64,000 bases of DNA from Streptomyces sp. WMMC500 (GTDB lineage: Bacteria; Actinomycetota; Actinomycetes; Streptomycetales; Streptomycetaceae), in contig NZ_CP114905.1 of NCBI RefSeq assembly GCF_027497195.1, positions 4,068,001 through 4,132,000 of the forward strand. Reading direction: 5' to 3'. Every line of letters begins with the position of its first letter. Position 1 is the stretch's first letter. Of the stretch, positions 36,947 to 46,262 are shown in pieces. Made by a program: the position numbers and the translations under genes. A model generated the notes under the pieces. It made no database searches, was not told the DNA's origin, and worked only from the letters and a program-made list of their open reading frames with translations.

Positions 36947-37999
36947 CTAGCCCTCGCCCTCCTCGCGCAGGTCGAGGCCGATGTCGAGGATGGGGGTGGA
37001 GTGCGTCAGCGCGCCCACGGCCAGGTAGTCGACGCCCGTCTCCGCGTACGCGCGCGCGTTGTCGAGCGTCAGCCGTCCGGAGGACTCCAGCCGGGCGCGG
37101 CCAGCGACCAGCGCGACGGCCTCCTCGGTCTCCACGGGCGTGAAGTTGTCCAGCAGGATGAGGTCGGCGCCCGCGTCGACCGCCTCGCGCACCTGGTGCA
37201 GGGTGTCCGCCTCCACCTCCACGTCCAGGTCCGGGAACTCGGCCCGGACGAGCCGGAACGCCTCGGCCAGGCCGCCCGCCGCGACCACGTGGTTGTCCTT
37301 GACCAGCGCCGCGTCCGACAGCGACATGCGGTGGTTGACGCCGCCGCCGCAGCGCACCGCGTACTTCTCCAGCGCGCGCAGGCCGGGCGTCGTCTTGCGG
37401 GTGTCGCGCACCCTGGCGGCGGTGCCCTCCAGGGCGTCGGCCCAGGCGCGGGTGGAGGTGGCGATTCCGGACAGGCGGCAAAGGAGGTTGAGCGCGCTGC
37501 GCTCGGCGGTGAGGAGGTCGCGGGTGCGGGTACGGACGGTCAGCAGCGGCTGTCCGGCCGCGACCAGGTCGCCGTCCTCGGCGTGCCGCTCGACCTCCAT
37601 GTCGTCGGTGCAGACGACGGACAGGACCGCCTCGGTGACGCGCAGGCCGGCGACGACGCCGGCCTCGCGGGCGGTGAAGTCGCCCGTGGCGACGGCGTCC
37701 TCGGGGACGGTGGCCACGGTCGTCACGTCCACGCCGTGGTCGAGGTCCTCCTCGACGGCGAGGTGGGCGACGTCCTCGACGTAGACGGGGTCGAGGCCGG
37801 CGTCGACGAGGAGCTGGGCGAGGCCGGGGTCGAGGCCGCACTCCAGGGGGTCGTGGCCGTACGCCGCGCCGGCGTCACCGCCGTCCGCCCCGCAGCCGCA
37901 GGCGTCGCCGCAGCCGCCGGAGCCGGTGTCCGGGCCGCCGAGGGGCAGGAGCGTCAGCTCCACGGGCTGGGGTCGCTGGGGCTCTGGGGTGCTGCTCAC
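36947..37999 (-). CDS. nadC: Quinolinate phosphoribosyltransferase (nicotinate-nucleotide pyrophosphorylase)
   Basis: A 350-residue enzyme that makes nicotinate mononucleotide from quinolinate and PRPP. The catalytic body starts near residue 50. It includes VDVTTVATVPED, TRKTTPGLRALEKYAVRCGGGVNHRMSLSDAALVKDNH, DLDVEVEADTLHQV and ADLILLDNFTP. The first 50 residues form a Pro-rich, Cys-rich extension with Cys30, Cys34 and Cys36 (GGCGDACGCGADGG) that most QPRTases lack. GTG 37999 overlaps the nadB stop by four bases. The extension could bind metal or the partner NadA/NadB proteins; this is inference. NadA is not in the window. Confidence 0.96.
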   Translation of the reverse strand: MSSTPEPQRPQPVELTLLPLGGPDTGSGGCGDACGCGADGGDAGAAYGHDPLECGLDPGLAQLLVDAGLDPVYVEDVAHLAVEEDLDHGVDVTTVATVPEDAVATGDFTAREAGVVAGLRVTEAVLSVVCTDDMEVERHAEDGDLVAAGQPLLTVRTRTRDLLTAERSALNLLCRLSGIATSTRAWADALEGTAARVRDTRKTTPGLRALEKYAVRCGGGVNHRMSLSDAALVKDNHVVAAGGLAEAFRLVRAEFPDLDVEVEADTLHQVREAVDAGADLILLDNFTPVETEEAVALVAGRARLESSGRLTLDNARAYAETGVDYLAVGALTHSTPILDIGLDLREEGEG

Positions 38000-39744
38000 G
38001 GGGTCTCCCGGTGGAAGGCGGTGCCGGCCGTGGTCCGGACGGCGAGTGCGGGGTCTGCGAGGTCTGTGCGGGCCGCGGGGGCCTCGTCGGCCTCGGGGGC
38101 TTCGGTGCGTACGGGATCGGGGGTGAGGGTGACGAGGAAGTGCCGGGCCCAGCGGGCGTCGTCGCGGTCGGCGTGGTCCTCGCGCCAGTGCGAGCCGCGG
38201 GTCTCGGTGCGGCGCCGGGCGCACTCGACGAGGACCTGGGCGACGAGCAGGAGGTTGGTGGCCTCCCAGGTCTCCACGCACGGCGCCGCGGGGGCGGGCC
38301 GCGCGGCGTCCCGTACCGCGCGCAGTTCCGCCGCTGCCCCGTCCAGGCTGGCGGCGGAGCGCAGCACGGCGGCGCCGAGGGTCATGACGCGCTGGATGTC
38401 AGCGCGGGCCCGCGCCGGGAGGAGGGGGATCTCCCACGGCGGACTCTTCGCCTCCGGTGCCGTCGGTGCCGTCGGTGCCGTCCGTTCCTCCGGTACGGGT
38501 CCGGCCGCGACGTCCGCCGCGATGCGCTCGGCGAAGACCAGGCCCTCCAGCAGGGAGTTGGACGCCAGCCGGTTGGCGCCGTGCACGCCCGTACAGGCCA
38601 CCTCACCGCAGGCGTACAGGCCCGGGACGCTCGTCCGCCCGCGCAGGTCCGTGACGACGCCGCCGGAGGCGTAGTGGGCCGCGGGGGCGATCGGGACGAG
38701 GTCGTGGACCGGGTCGAAGCCGTGCGCGCGGCAGGCCGCGAAGATCGTGGGGAAGCGCTGCTTCCACATCTCCGCGCCGAAGTGCCGCCCGTCGAGGTAC
38801 ATGTGGTCGGCGCCGTGCTCGCGCATGCGCCGCATGATGCCCTTCGCCACGATGTCGCGCGGCGCCAGCTCCGCCAGCTCGTGCTGCCCCACCATGAACC
38901 GCACGCCGTCCGCGTCGACGAGGTGGGCGCCCTCGCCCCGTACCGCCTCGGAGACCAGCGGCTGCTGGCCCTGGGCGTCCGGGCCCAGGAACATCACCGT
39001 CGGGTGGAACTGCACGAACTCCAGGTCCGACGCCTCCGCGCCGGCGCGCAGCGCCAGCGCGACGCCGTCGCCGGTGGAGACCGCCGGGTTGGTGGTCGCG
39101 GAGAAGACCTGACCCATGCCGCCGGTGGCAAGCACCACGGCGGGGGCGTGCACGGCACCCACGCCGTCGCGCGCGCCCTCCCCCATGACGTGCAACGTGA
39201 CGCCGGCCGCACGCCCTTCCGCATCCTTGATCAGGTCGAGTACGAGTGCGTGCTCGACGGTCTCGATACCCGCCTCGCGCACCGCCCCGACCAGCGCGCG
39301 GGAGACCTCCGCACCGGTCGCGTCGCCGCCCGCGTGGGCGATGCGGCGGCGGCGGTGGCCGCCCTCGCGGGTCAGCTCGATGGCGCCGGTGGCGGGGTCG
39401 GTGTCGAAGGCGGCGCCGGTGGCGATGAGGCGGCGTAGGGCGGCGGGGCCCTCGGTGACGAGGGTGCGCACCGCGTCCTCGTCGCACAGCCCGGCGCCGG
39501 CGACGAGGGTGTCCGCGAGGTGCTGTTCCGGGGTGTCGCCGTCGCCGAGGGCGGCGGCGATCCCGCCCTGGGCCCAGCGGGTGGAGCCGTCGTCGAGGCT
39601 GGCCTTGGTGACCACGGTGACCCGGCGGCCCGCCTCGGCGCAGCGCAGCGCCACGGTGAGGCCGGCGACGCCGGAGCCGACCACGACGACGTCGGTGTCG
39701 AGTACCCAGCCGGGGAGCGGTGCGTCGAGCCGTATCGCGGTCAC
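37996..39744 (-). CDS. nadB: L-aspartate oxidase
   Basis: A 582-residue FAD enzyme that oxidises aspartate to iminoaspartate, the substrate of NadA for quinolinate. The FAD site is [21 protein letters not shown] at about 18-40. The succinate dehydrogenase-like active-site pieces are [48 protein letters not shown] and [45 protein letters not shown]. The C-terminal helical domain is complete. GTG 39744 overlaps the panC stop by four bases. A short Ala/Thr/Pro repeat ([11 protein letters not shown]) lies at about 400-410. Confidence 0.97.
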   Translation of the reverse strand: MTAIRLDAPLPGWVLDTDVVVVGSGVAGLTVALRCAEAGRRVTVVTKASLDDGSTRWAQGGIAAALGDGDTPEQHLADTLVAGAGLCDEDAVRTLVTEGPAALRRLIATGAAFDTDPATGAIELTREGGHRRRRIAHAGGDATGAEVSRALVGAVREAGIETVEHALVLDLIKDAEGRAAGVTLHVMGEGARDGVGAVHAPAVVLATGGMGQVFSATTNPAVSTGDGVALALRAGAEASDLEFVQFHPTVMFLGPDAQGQQPLVSEAVRGEGAHLVDADGVRFMVGQHELAELAPRDIVAKGIMRRMREHGADHMYLDGRHFGAEMWKQRFPTIFAACRAHGFDPVHDLVPIAPAAHYASGGVVTDLRGRTSVPGLYACGEVACTGVHGANRLASNSLLEGLVFAERIAADVAAGPVPEERTAPTAPTAPEAKSPPWEIPLLPARARADIQRVMTLGAAVLRSAASLDGAAAELRAVRDAARPAPAAPCVETWEATNLLLVAQVLVECARRRTETRGSHWREDHADRDDARWARHFLVTLTPDPVRTEAPEADEAPAARTDLADPALAVRTTAGTAFHRETP

Positions 39745-40691
39745 CGGGCACCTCCGAAGGTGAGGCGGATGTTGTCGATGAGGCGGGTGGCGCCGACCTT
39801 CGCGGCGACGGCGAGGACGGCCTCGCGGGCCGTGCCGTTCCCGGGTGTCGCGCCGCCCGCCTGCTCTGCCGTGCCGTCCGGGACCGGGGTGAAGTCCGCG
39901 GGGTCCACCAGCGCGGCGTAGTCCAGCTCCAGCGGGGGCGTCAGGGCGCCCGCGTCGTGCAGCACAGACTGTGCCGCCGCCAGCGCTTCCCGCGGGCCGC
40001 CCGCCGCGCCGCGCGCCGCGAACAGCGCGCGGGACAGCGCGAGCGCGGTGCGGCGCTCCGGCGCGGAGAGGTACACGTTGCGGCTGGAAAGCGCCAGCCC
40101 GTCCGCCTCGCGTACGGTCGGCACGCCGAGGATCCGTACCGGGAAGTTCAGATCCCGCACCATCCGCGTGATCAGGGCGAGTTGCTGGGCGTCCTTCTGC
40201 CCGTACAGCGCCACGTCCGGCCGCGTGAGATGCAGCAGTTTGGCGACGACGGTCAGCACGCCGTCGAAGTGCCCGGGCCGGAAGGCGCCCTCCAGCCGCT
40301 CCCCCATGGGCCCGGCGCTGACGCGCACCTGTGGCTCGCCGCCCGGGTAGACCTCGTCGGCCGGCGGCGCGAAGACGACGTCCGCGCCCTCCTTGCCCGC
40401 GAGCAGGACGTCGGCGTCGAGGGTGCGCGGGTAGCGGTCCAGGTCCTCGCCGGGGCCGAACTGCAGCGGGTTGACGAAGACGGTGACCACGACCTGCCCG
40501 TACGGGCCGACGTCGGCGCGGGCGGCGCGGATCAGGGCGGCGTGGCCCTCGTGCAGCGCGCCCATGGTCATCACCACGGCGCGCGCCGGGCGTTCGGGCG
40601 CCGCATCCGGCGCATCCGGCGCGTCCTGGGGCTCATGCGCCCCCGGCGGCTCCGGCAGATCCGCGGCGTGGTGTACGAGTAGAGCGGTCAT
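39741..40691 (-). CDS. panC: Pantothenate synthetase
   Basis: A 316-residue enzyme that joins pantoate and beta-alanine using ATP. The motifs are [22 protein letters not shown] (HIGH-like), [58 protein letters not shown] and the KMSKS-like [15 protein letters not shown]. Two insertions are present: Asp/Ala/Pro repeats DAPDAPDAA near residue 26, and a Gly/Thr-rich stretch near 275. It is 12 bases downstream of the DUF2520 gene, and its stop overlaps nadB, placing pantothenate and NAD genes in one transcript. PanB and PanD are not seen. Confidence 0.96.
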   Translation of the reverse strand: MTALLVHHAADLPEPPGAHEPQDAPDAPDAAPERPARAVVMTMGALHEGHAALIRAARADVGPYGQVVVTVFVNPLQFGPGEDLDRYPRTLDADVLLAGKEGADVVFAPPADEVYPGGEPQVRVSAGPMGERLEGAFRPGHFDGVLTVVAKLLHLTRPDVALYGQKDAQQLALITRMVRDLNFPVRILGVPTVREADGLALSSRNVYLSAPERRTALALSRALFAARGAAGGPREALAAAQSVLHDAGALTPPLELDYAALVDPADFTPVPDGTAEQAGGATPGNGTAREAVLAVAAKVGATRLIDNIRLTFGGAR

Positions 40692-40703
40692 CGTCGCCGT
40701 CCC

Positions 40704-41612
40704 TCAGCGTCCTCCGTCGGCGAGGACCCCGAGCAGGTCCTCGGCCAGCTCCGGCTTGAGCAGCCCGCCCGCGAGCGCGCGGTCGGCCGTCGCGCGGGCC
40801 ATCGCGACGTACGCCGGCACGGCCTGCGGTGCGTGGACACGCAGCTCCGCGATGTGGGCCGCCACGGTGCCCGCGTCGCCGCGCGCGACCGGGCCGGTGA
40901 GCGCGGCGTCGCCGCTGCGCAGCGCGTTGTCGAGGGCGGCGCCCAGCAGCGGGCCCAGCATCCGGTCGGGGGCGGCGACACCGGCCTTGGCCAGCAGCTC
41001 CGTCGACTGCGCGACCAGGGTGACGAGGTGGTTGGCGCCGATGGCGAGCGCCGCGTGGTACAGCGGCCGGGCCGCCTCCTCCACCCACTCCGGCTCGCCG
41101 CCCATCTCCACGACCAGCGCCTCCGCCGCCGTACGCAGCTCGCCCGGCGCGGTGACGCCGAAGGAGCAGCCGGCGAGGCGCTGGACGTCGACGGCGGTGC
41201 CGGTGAACGTCATCGCGGGGTGCAGCGCGAGCGGCAGCCCGCCGGCGCGGGTGGCGGGCTCCAGCACCGCGGCCCCGTACCGGCCGGAGGTGTGCACGAG
41301 CAGTTGCCCGGGACGGACGGCGCCGGTGCCCGCCAGGCCCTCGGCGAGGCCGGGCAGCACGTCGTCGGGGACGGTGAGCAGCACGAGGTCGGCGCGGGCC
41401 AGCACCTCGGCGGGCTCGGTGACGGGCACGTCGGGGAGCAGTTCGTCGGCCCGCCGGCGGGCGCCGTCGGAGACGGCGTGCACGGCGACGGGACGGTGTC
41501 CCGCGAGCGCGAGCGCGGCCGCGAGCGGCGGGCCGACCCGGCCGGCGCCGACCACGCCGACGGCGAGCCGGGCGGGCTTCTCCTGCGGCTCGGGGGTGGG
41601 GCTGGGGTTCAC
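40704..41612 (-). CDS. Rossmann-fold/DUF2520 protein, candidate alternative ketopantoate reductase
   Basis: 302 residues. The N-terminal NAD(P)-binding domain has VGVVGAGRVGPPLAAALALAGH. DUF2520 follows (LPLALHPAMTFTGT, GCSFGVTAPGE, ARPLYHAALAIGANHLVTLVAQSTELL). Such proteins are grouped with F420-dependent NADP oxidoreductase-like folds. They are encoded beside panC or panB in many actinobacteria and Bacillota, so a role as ketopantoate reductase has been suggested; this is inference here. GTG 41612 follows GGAAGG; an ATG 48 bases upstream is possible. It is the first gene of the operon ending in coaX. Confidence 0.85.
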   Translation of the reverse strand: MNPSPTPEPQEKPARLAVGVVGAGRVGPPLAAALALAGHRPVAVHAVSDGARRRADELLPDVPVTEPAEVLARADLVLLTVPDDVLPGLAEGLAGTGAVRPGQLLVHTSGRYGAAVLEPATRAGGLPLALHPAMTFTGTAVDVQRLAGCSFGVTAPGELRTAAEALVVEMGGEPEWVEEAARPLYHAALAIGANHLVTLVAQSTELLAKAGVAAPDRMLGPLLGAALDNALRSGDAALTGPVARGDAGTVAAHIAELRVHAPQAVPAYVAMARATADRALAGGLLKPELAEDLLGVLADGGR

Positions 41613-41841
41613 GTCGCCTTCCGTTCCAGTCCGCTTCGGGTACCGGACGTACGGGTTCATGGTACTTGCGGCGGGGGGCCACCGCCGTTGTGTGCCTGAC
41701 CACGGTGCACCGGCACGGGCGGAGGTGCGGCGGACGCGCGTACGCGCGCGCGTGCCGCCCTGCCTCCGGTGCGGCGTCCGGCTGCCGCGGGGGCGTAAAC
41801 CCGGTGTGGCGGAGGTGCGGCAGCGGGCATGATCTGGCCTC

Positions 41842-43002
41842 ATGACCGACGCGGACGACCTCATGACCCGTAGGCGCGCGACGTGGGCGGCGGCCGAGCA
41901 CACCCTCTCGGCGCCCTTCCCCACCATCTCCGCACGCCTGGCCCGCCTCGCCACCACAAGCCCCGGCGGCATCGACCTCCACCAGCAGGTCGACATCTAC
42001 GGCGGCGGGATCGTCGCCGAGCTGGAGGAGCGCACGGCGGACCTGCTCGGCTGCGAGGAGGCGGCGTTTTTCCCCACCGGCACGATGGCCCAGCAGGTCG
42101 CGCTGCGCTGCTGGGCGGAGCGCACCGGCAGCAGCGTCGTCGCCTCGCACCCGCGCGCCCACCTGGAGGTGCACGAGCGGGCCGCGTACGCGGTCGTCAG
42201 CGGGCTGCGCACCGTCCACCCCACGCACGCGCCGCGGATCGCGACGGCGGCGGAGGTACGCGCGCTGGGCGAGCCCTTCGGCACGCTGATGCTGGAGCTG
42301 CCGATGCTGGAGCCGGGGTACGTGCTGCCGGAGTGGGAGGCGCTCCAGGAGGTCGTCGCGGCGGCGCGGGAGCGGGACGCGGTGGTCCACTTCGACGGCG
42401 CCCGGCTGTGGGAGTGCACGACGCACTTCGGGCGCGGGCTGGCGGAGATCGCGGAGCTCGCGGACAGCGTGTACGTCTCGTTCTACAAGTCGCTGGGCGG
42501 GCTGTCCGGCGCGGCGCTGGCCGGGCCCGCGGGGTTCGTGGCCGAGGCGCGGGCGTGGCGGCACCGGTACGGCGGCCAGGTGTTCCAGCAGTGGCCGGCG
42601 GCGCTGGCCGCGCTGGAGGGGCTGCAGCGGGAGCTGCCGCGGCTGCCGTCGTACGTGGCGCACGCGCGGGTCGTCGCGGAGGCGCTGCGGGAGGGGCTGG
42701 CGGGGGCGGGGGTGCCGTACTTCCGGGTGCATCCGCGGGTGCCGCACACGCACCAGTTCCAGGTCTGGCTGCCGTACGGGGCGGAGGCGCTGATGGAGGC
42801 GGGGACGGCGCTGACGGAGGAGACCGGGACGTGCCTGTTCCGGCTGTGGACGGAACCCGGCGATCCGCCGGGGCTGTCGGTGACGGCGGTCACGGTGACG
42901 GAGCCGGGGCTGGCCTGGACGGCGCAGGACGTGGCGCGGGAGGCGGCGGCGCTGGTGGAGCGGGTGCGGAAGGCGGAGGCGGCGGGGAAGGGGACGGGCT
43001 GA
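41842..43002 (+). CDS. PLP-dependent beta-eliminating lyase/low-specificity threonine aldolase family
   Basis: A 386-residue aminotransferase class I/II-fold enzyme. The PLP lysine is Lys216 in VYVSFYKSLGGLSGA. The Asp185 that pairs with the pyridine nitrogen is in VHFDGARLWECTTHF. The sequence FFPTGTMAQQVALRCW matches the PLP phosphate loop of threonine aldolases. It probably cleaves threonine or related beta-hydroxy amino acids to glycine and an aldehyde, but tryptophanase-like members have the same fold. ATG 41842 or the in-frame ATG 41863 may be used. It is divergent from the panC operon. Confidence 0.85.
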   Translation: MTDADDLMTRRRATWAAAEHTLSAPFPTISARLARLATTSPGGIDLHQQVDIYGGGIVAELEERTADLLGCEEAAFFPTGTMAQQVALRCWAERTGSSVVASHPRAHLEVHERAAYAVVSGLRTVHPTHAPRIATAAEVRALGEPFGTLMLELPMLEPGYVLPEWEALQEVVAAARERDAVVHFDGARLWECTTHFGRGLAEIAELADSVYVSFYKSLGGLSGAALAGPAGFVAEARAWRHRYGGQVFQQWPAALAALEGLQRELPRLPSYVAHARVVAEALREGLAGAGVPYFRVHPRVPHTHQFQVWLPYGAEALMEAGTALTEETGTCLFRLWTEPGDPPGLSVTAVTVTEPGLAWTAQDVAREAAALVERVRKAEAAGKGTG

Positions 43003-43042
43003 CCCGACCGCGGCGCCGCGGCTACGCGCCGGAGGCTCCCGC

Positions 43043-43070
43043 GCTGTCAGTCCCGTGCCCGACCATGGCT
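43043..43070 (+). promoter_or_regulatory. Candidate damage-type or leaderless promoter for the ArsR-like regulator gene
   Basis: GCTGTCAGTC (43043-43052) is followed, after eight bases, by GACCAT (43061-43066) and then six bases to the ATG at 43073. The layout resembles the TGTCRGTG-N8-TANNNT promoters elsewhere in the window, but the -10 begins with G, so the match is partial. Confidence 0.35.
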
Positions 43071-43072
43071 TC

Positions 43073-44161
43073 ATGAGCGTCACCCTCGACATCACCGGCC
43101 TGCCGGTCGAGCGCATCGGCTTCACGCCCTCCCCGCTCGCCGAGCTGGGCGCCGCGCTGCACGCGCTCGCCTCGCCCGGGCACCACCCCGGGGCGGCCGG
43201 CTGGGCGGACGCGACCGCGGCCACGCTCGACGCCGGGCTCGCGGACCGGCTGAGTGAGGCGGAGTTCCTGTGGAGCGCCGGGCGGGCCGACATCCTGCTG
43301 CCCGCCGCGCCGGGAGCGACCCTCGCCGAGGAGCTGGACGCCCTCGACCGGATACCGGACGACGCGTTCGTCACCGCCGCGTTCGAGATCGTCTGCAACC
43401 CGGCGTACCAGCACGGCAGCCCCTCCCCGCTCGCCGACCCGGCCACCCGCAGGATGGCCGTCGAGCGCGCCGCCGCCCGCGGCCCGCGCCAGGCGGGGTT
43501 CGTGGAGCGGATGCTCGCCGACCCCGACGGGCTGCGGGTGTGGCTGCGGCGGCTCTTCGAGGACTGCGCGCGGGCGTTCTTCGACGAGACGTGGGAGCGG
43601 GTCAGGCACTCCCTGGCCGCGGACGCGCGGCACAAGACGGACCTGCTGCGGCGCAAGGGCCTGGCGGTGGCGCTGGCGGACGTGTCGGGGGCGCTGCGTC
43701 TCGACGAGGGCGAGGACGGCTCGGTCCGGATCGTCGCGGACAAGCTGAGCAACGGAGGCGCGGTCGCGAGCGAGAGCGTGACCTTCCTGCCGACCGCGTT
43801 CGGCTGGCCGCACATGCTGGTGGTCTACGCGCCGGGCTGGCAACCGGTGATCCAGTACCCCATACCGTCGCCCGATCTGCCCCGGACGCCGCCGCTGGAG
43901 ACGCTGCAACTGCGGCTGGAGGCGCTGGCGCACCCGGTGCGGCTCCGGCTGTGCCGCACGATCTCGCGGACGCCGACCACGACCGGCGAGCTGGCCGCCG
44001 TGCACCAGTTGACGGCGCCGGAGGTCTCCCGCCACCTGGCGGTGCTGAAGAAGGCGGGGCTGGTCGTCACGCGGCGCCGCGGGCGGTACGTGCAGTACGA
44101 GCTGTCGCTGCCGGCGGTCGCCCGCCTCGGCGGGTCGCTGCTGGAGGGCCTGCTGCGCTGA
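43073..44161 (+). CDS. DUF5937/ArsR-type helix-turn-helix regulator
   Basis: 362 residues. The first 250 match a domain found fused to ArsR HTHs (LDITGLPVERIGFTPSPLAELGAALHALASPGHHPGAAGW, later LLPAAPGATLAEELDALDRIPDDAFV). The last 80 residues are a winged helix: LQLRLEALAHPVRLRLCRTISRTPTTTGELAAVHQLTAPEVSRHLAVLKKAGLVVTRRRGRYVQYEL. The N-terminal domain probably senses a ligand or partner; nothing visible identifies it. ATG 43073 (MSVTLDI) is more likely than the upstream ATG because of the conserved start and the promoter-like sequence. It is convergent with the response-regulator gene. Confidence 0.85.
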   Translation: MSVTLDITGLPVERIGFTPSPLAELGAALHALASPGHHPGAAGWADATAATLDAGLADRLSEAEFLWSAGRADILLPAAPGATLAEELDALDRIPDDAFVTAAFEIVCNPAYQHGSPSPLADPATRRMAVERAAARGPRQAGFVERMLADPDGLRVWLRRLFEDCARAFFDETWERVRHSLAADARHKTDLLRRKGLAVALADVSGALRLDEGEDGSVRIVADKLSNGGAVASESVTFLPTAFGWPHMLVVYAPGWQPVIQYPIPSPDLPRTPPLETLQLRLEALAHPVRLRLCRTISRTPTTTGELAAVHQLTAPEVSRHLAVLKKAGLVVTRRRGRYVQYELSLPAVARLGGSLLEGLLR

Positions 44162-44173
44162 GGCGGGCCGCGG

Positions 44174-44848
44174 TCAGCCCCCGGCCCGTACCAGACCCGT
44201 CTCGTAGGCCAGGACCACCGCCTGCACCCGGTCCCGCAGCTCCAGCTTCGTGAGGATCCGCCCCACGTGGGTCTTGACCGTCGCCTCCGACAGCACCAGC
44301 CGAGTCGCGATCTCCCCGTTCGACAGCCCCTGCGCGATCAGCAGCAGCACCTCGCGCTCCCGGTCCGTCAGCCGCTTCAGCTCCGGGTGCGCCCGCTCGC
44401 CCGCCGGGGCGGGCATCACGGCCGTGAACCGGTCGATGAGCCGCCGCGTCGTGCTCGGCGCGACGACCGCGTCGCCGCTGTGCACGGCCCGGATGGCGGT
44501 CAGCAGGTCCCCGGGCGGCACGTCCTTGAGCATGAAGCCGGACGCCCCGGCCTGCAGGGCCGAGAAGGCGTACTCGTCGAGGTCGAAGGTGGTGAGGATG
44601 AGCACCTTCGGCGGCGCCTCCGCCGGCTTGTTCGCGCAGATGCGCCGCGTGGCCTCGACGCCGTCGAGGCGCGGCATGCGGACGTCCATGAGCACGACGT
44701 CGACCTTCGTGACGTCGAGAAGCTGCACCGCCTCGTCGCCGTCCCCCGCCTCCGCGACGACGTCCATGTCGGACTGGGCCGCCAGCACCATTCGGAAGCC
44801 GGTGCGCAGCAGCGCCTGGTCGTCCACGAGCATGACCCGGATCGTCAC
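44174..44848 (-). CDS. NarL/LuxR-type response regulator
   Basis: A 224-residue regulator. Asp9-Asp10 and the phosphorylation site Asp55 (VVLMDVRMPRLDG) define the receiver. LuxR HTH residues are at about 160-215 (LKRLTDREREVLLLIAQGLSNGEIATRLVLSEATVKTHVGRILTKLELRDRVQ). GTG 44848 lies 93 bases downstream of the kinase gene at 44942, on the same strand, so they form a pair. The pair resembles many orphan-looking Streptomyces two-component systems. No obvious target gene is adjacent; the nearest is the osmoprotectant importer, on the other side of a methyltransferase gene. Confidence 0.93.
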   Translation of the reverse strand: MTIRVMLVDDQALLRTGFRMVLAAQSDMDVVAEAGDGDEAVQLLDVTKVDVVLMDVRMPRLDGVEATRRICANKPAEAPPKVLILTTFDLDEYAFSALQAGASGFMLKDVPPGDLLTAIRAVHSGDAVVAPSTTRRLIDRFTAVMPAPAGERAHPELKRLTDREREVLLLIAQGLSNGEIATRLVLSEATVKTHVGRILTKLELRDRVQAVVLAYETGLVRAGG

Positions 44849-44941
44849 GTGAGTCCCTTCCTTCTCGGCAGGGCCGCGTGGGCCGCCCTGGGTTCCCGCC
44901 TTCTTCCGCGTTCGACGGTAAGCCGCCGGCCCGGCCGCCCG

Positions 44942-46168
44942 TCAGGCGGCCGTCTTCAGTGGCAGCACGGCACGTACGCGGAAGCCGCCGCCGGGCCGCG
45001 GCCCCGCGTCCAGCTCGCCGCCGGTCATCCCCACGCGCTCGCGCATGCCGATGAGCCCGTGGCCCTGGCCGTCGGCGCCGCCCTCCTCGTACAGCTCGGG
45101 CAGCGATCCGCGGCCGTCGTCCTCGACCAGCACCTCCAGCTCGCCGTCCGCGTACGTCAGCCGCACCGCGGCGCCCGCCTCGGGACCGCCGTGCTTGCGG
45201 GTGTTGGTCAGCGCCTCCTGCACGATGCGGTACGCCGCGAGCTCGATGCTGCTCGGCAGCTCCCGCGGCGAGCCGGCCACCTCGAACGAGACCGTGAGCC
45301 CCGCGCCGCGCACCTGCTCGACCAGCTCCGCCAACTGCTCCACGCCGGGCTGCGGCACGTACTCGCCGCCCGCGCCCGCCTCGCCGGTGCGCAGCACGCC
45401 GAGGAGCCGGCGCATCTCCGCCAGCGCCTGCCGGCCGGTGCCGGAGATGGTGGTGAGCGCGTCCTTGGCCTGCTGCGGCGCGCTGTCCAGGACGTACGCG
45501 GCGCCGTCGGCCTGCACGACCATGACGGAGACGTTGTGCGCCACCACGTCGTGCAGCTCGCGGGCTATCCGCGCGCGCTCGGCCGCGACCGCGATCCGCG
45601 ACTGCGTCTCCCGCTCCCGCTCCAGGCGGGCGGCCCGTTCCTCGAGCTGCGCGTAGTAGGCGCGGCGGGTGCGCAGCGAGTCGCCGAGCACCCAGGCGAG
45701 CAGGAACGGGACGGTCAGGAAGGCGAGGCCGACGCCCTTCTCGAAGACCGTCTCCTCGGCGGCCGGCCACCGCAGCAGGTTGACCGCCGGCGCGACGGCG
45801 GCGCCGACGAGCGCCAGCCGCGACGCCCAGGGCACGTCGCCGGCGGCGACGGTGAAGATGACGACGAGCATGGCGAAGTTCGCGGGGCCCGGCGACGAGT
45901 CCAGCACGACCTGGGCGACGCCGAGCGCGCCGGCGACGAGCAGCATCCGCGTGGGCTGGCGACGCCGCAGCGCGACGACGGCGGAGTAGCCGAGGCCGAT
46001 GACCAGGGCGACCGTCTTCTCGATGTCCGTGAGGGGGACGTGCGGGTTGTCGTCGACGGTCGTGTCCACGGTGACCAGCCAGGCAACGGTCATCATGACG
46101 AGGCAGACAGCCCAGAAGCTGTCGACCAGCGTCGGATGCCGGCGGAGGAAGTCGTAGACACGTTGCAC
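44942..46168 (-). CDS. Sensor histidine kinase, HisKA_3 type
   Basis: A 408-residue kinase. Four or five membrane helices lie at about 15-165. The phosphoacceptor is His206 in RIARELHDVVAHNVSVMVVQADGA. The ATPase domain has RIVQEALTNTRKHG (N box), VEDDGRGSLPE (G1) and GHGLIGMRERVGMTGG (G2). GTG 46168 is chosen because it follows GGGTGAC and gives a hydrophobic start; upstream residues are not conserved. There is no extracellular sensor domain, so it probably senses within the membrane. It is divergent from the MidA-type methyltransferase gene. Confidence 0.92.
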   Translation of the reverse strand: MQRVYDFLRRHPTLVDSFWAVCLVMMTVAWLVTVDTTVDDNPHVPLTDIEKTVALVIGLGYSAVVALRRRQPTRMLLVAGALGVAQVVLDSSPGPANFAMLVVIFTVAAGDVPWASRLALVGAAVAPAVNLLRWPAAEETVFEKGVGLAFLTVPFLLAWVLGDSLRTRRAYYAQLEERAARLERERETQSRIAVAAERARIARELHDVVAHNVSVMVVQADGAAYVLDSAPQQAKDALTTISGTGRQALAEMRRLLGVLRTGEAGAGGEYVPQPGVEQLAELVEQVRGAGLTVSFEVAGSPRELPSSIELAAYRIVQEALTNTRKHGGPEAGAAVRLTYADGELEVLVEDDGRGSLPELYEEGGADGQGHGLIGMRERVGMTGGELDAGPRPGGGFRVRAVLPLKTAA

Positions 46169-46262
46169 GTCACCCAGCGTAGGCACGCGCGCGTAAGCGG
46201 GAGTCAGACCCCGGGGCGATCCCTGGCCGATGCATCTACTCCGCAGGGTGGAGGATGCGCCT

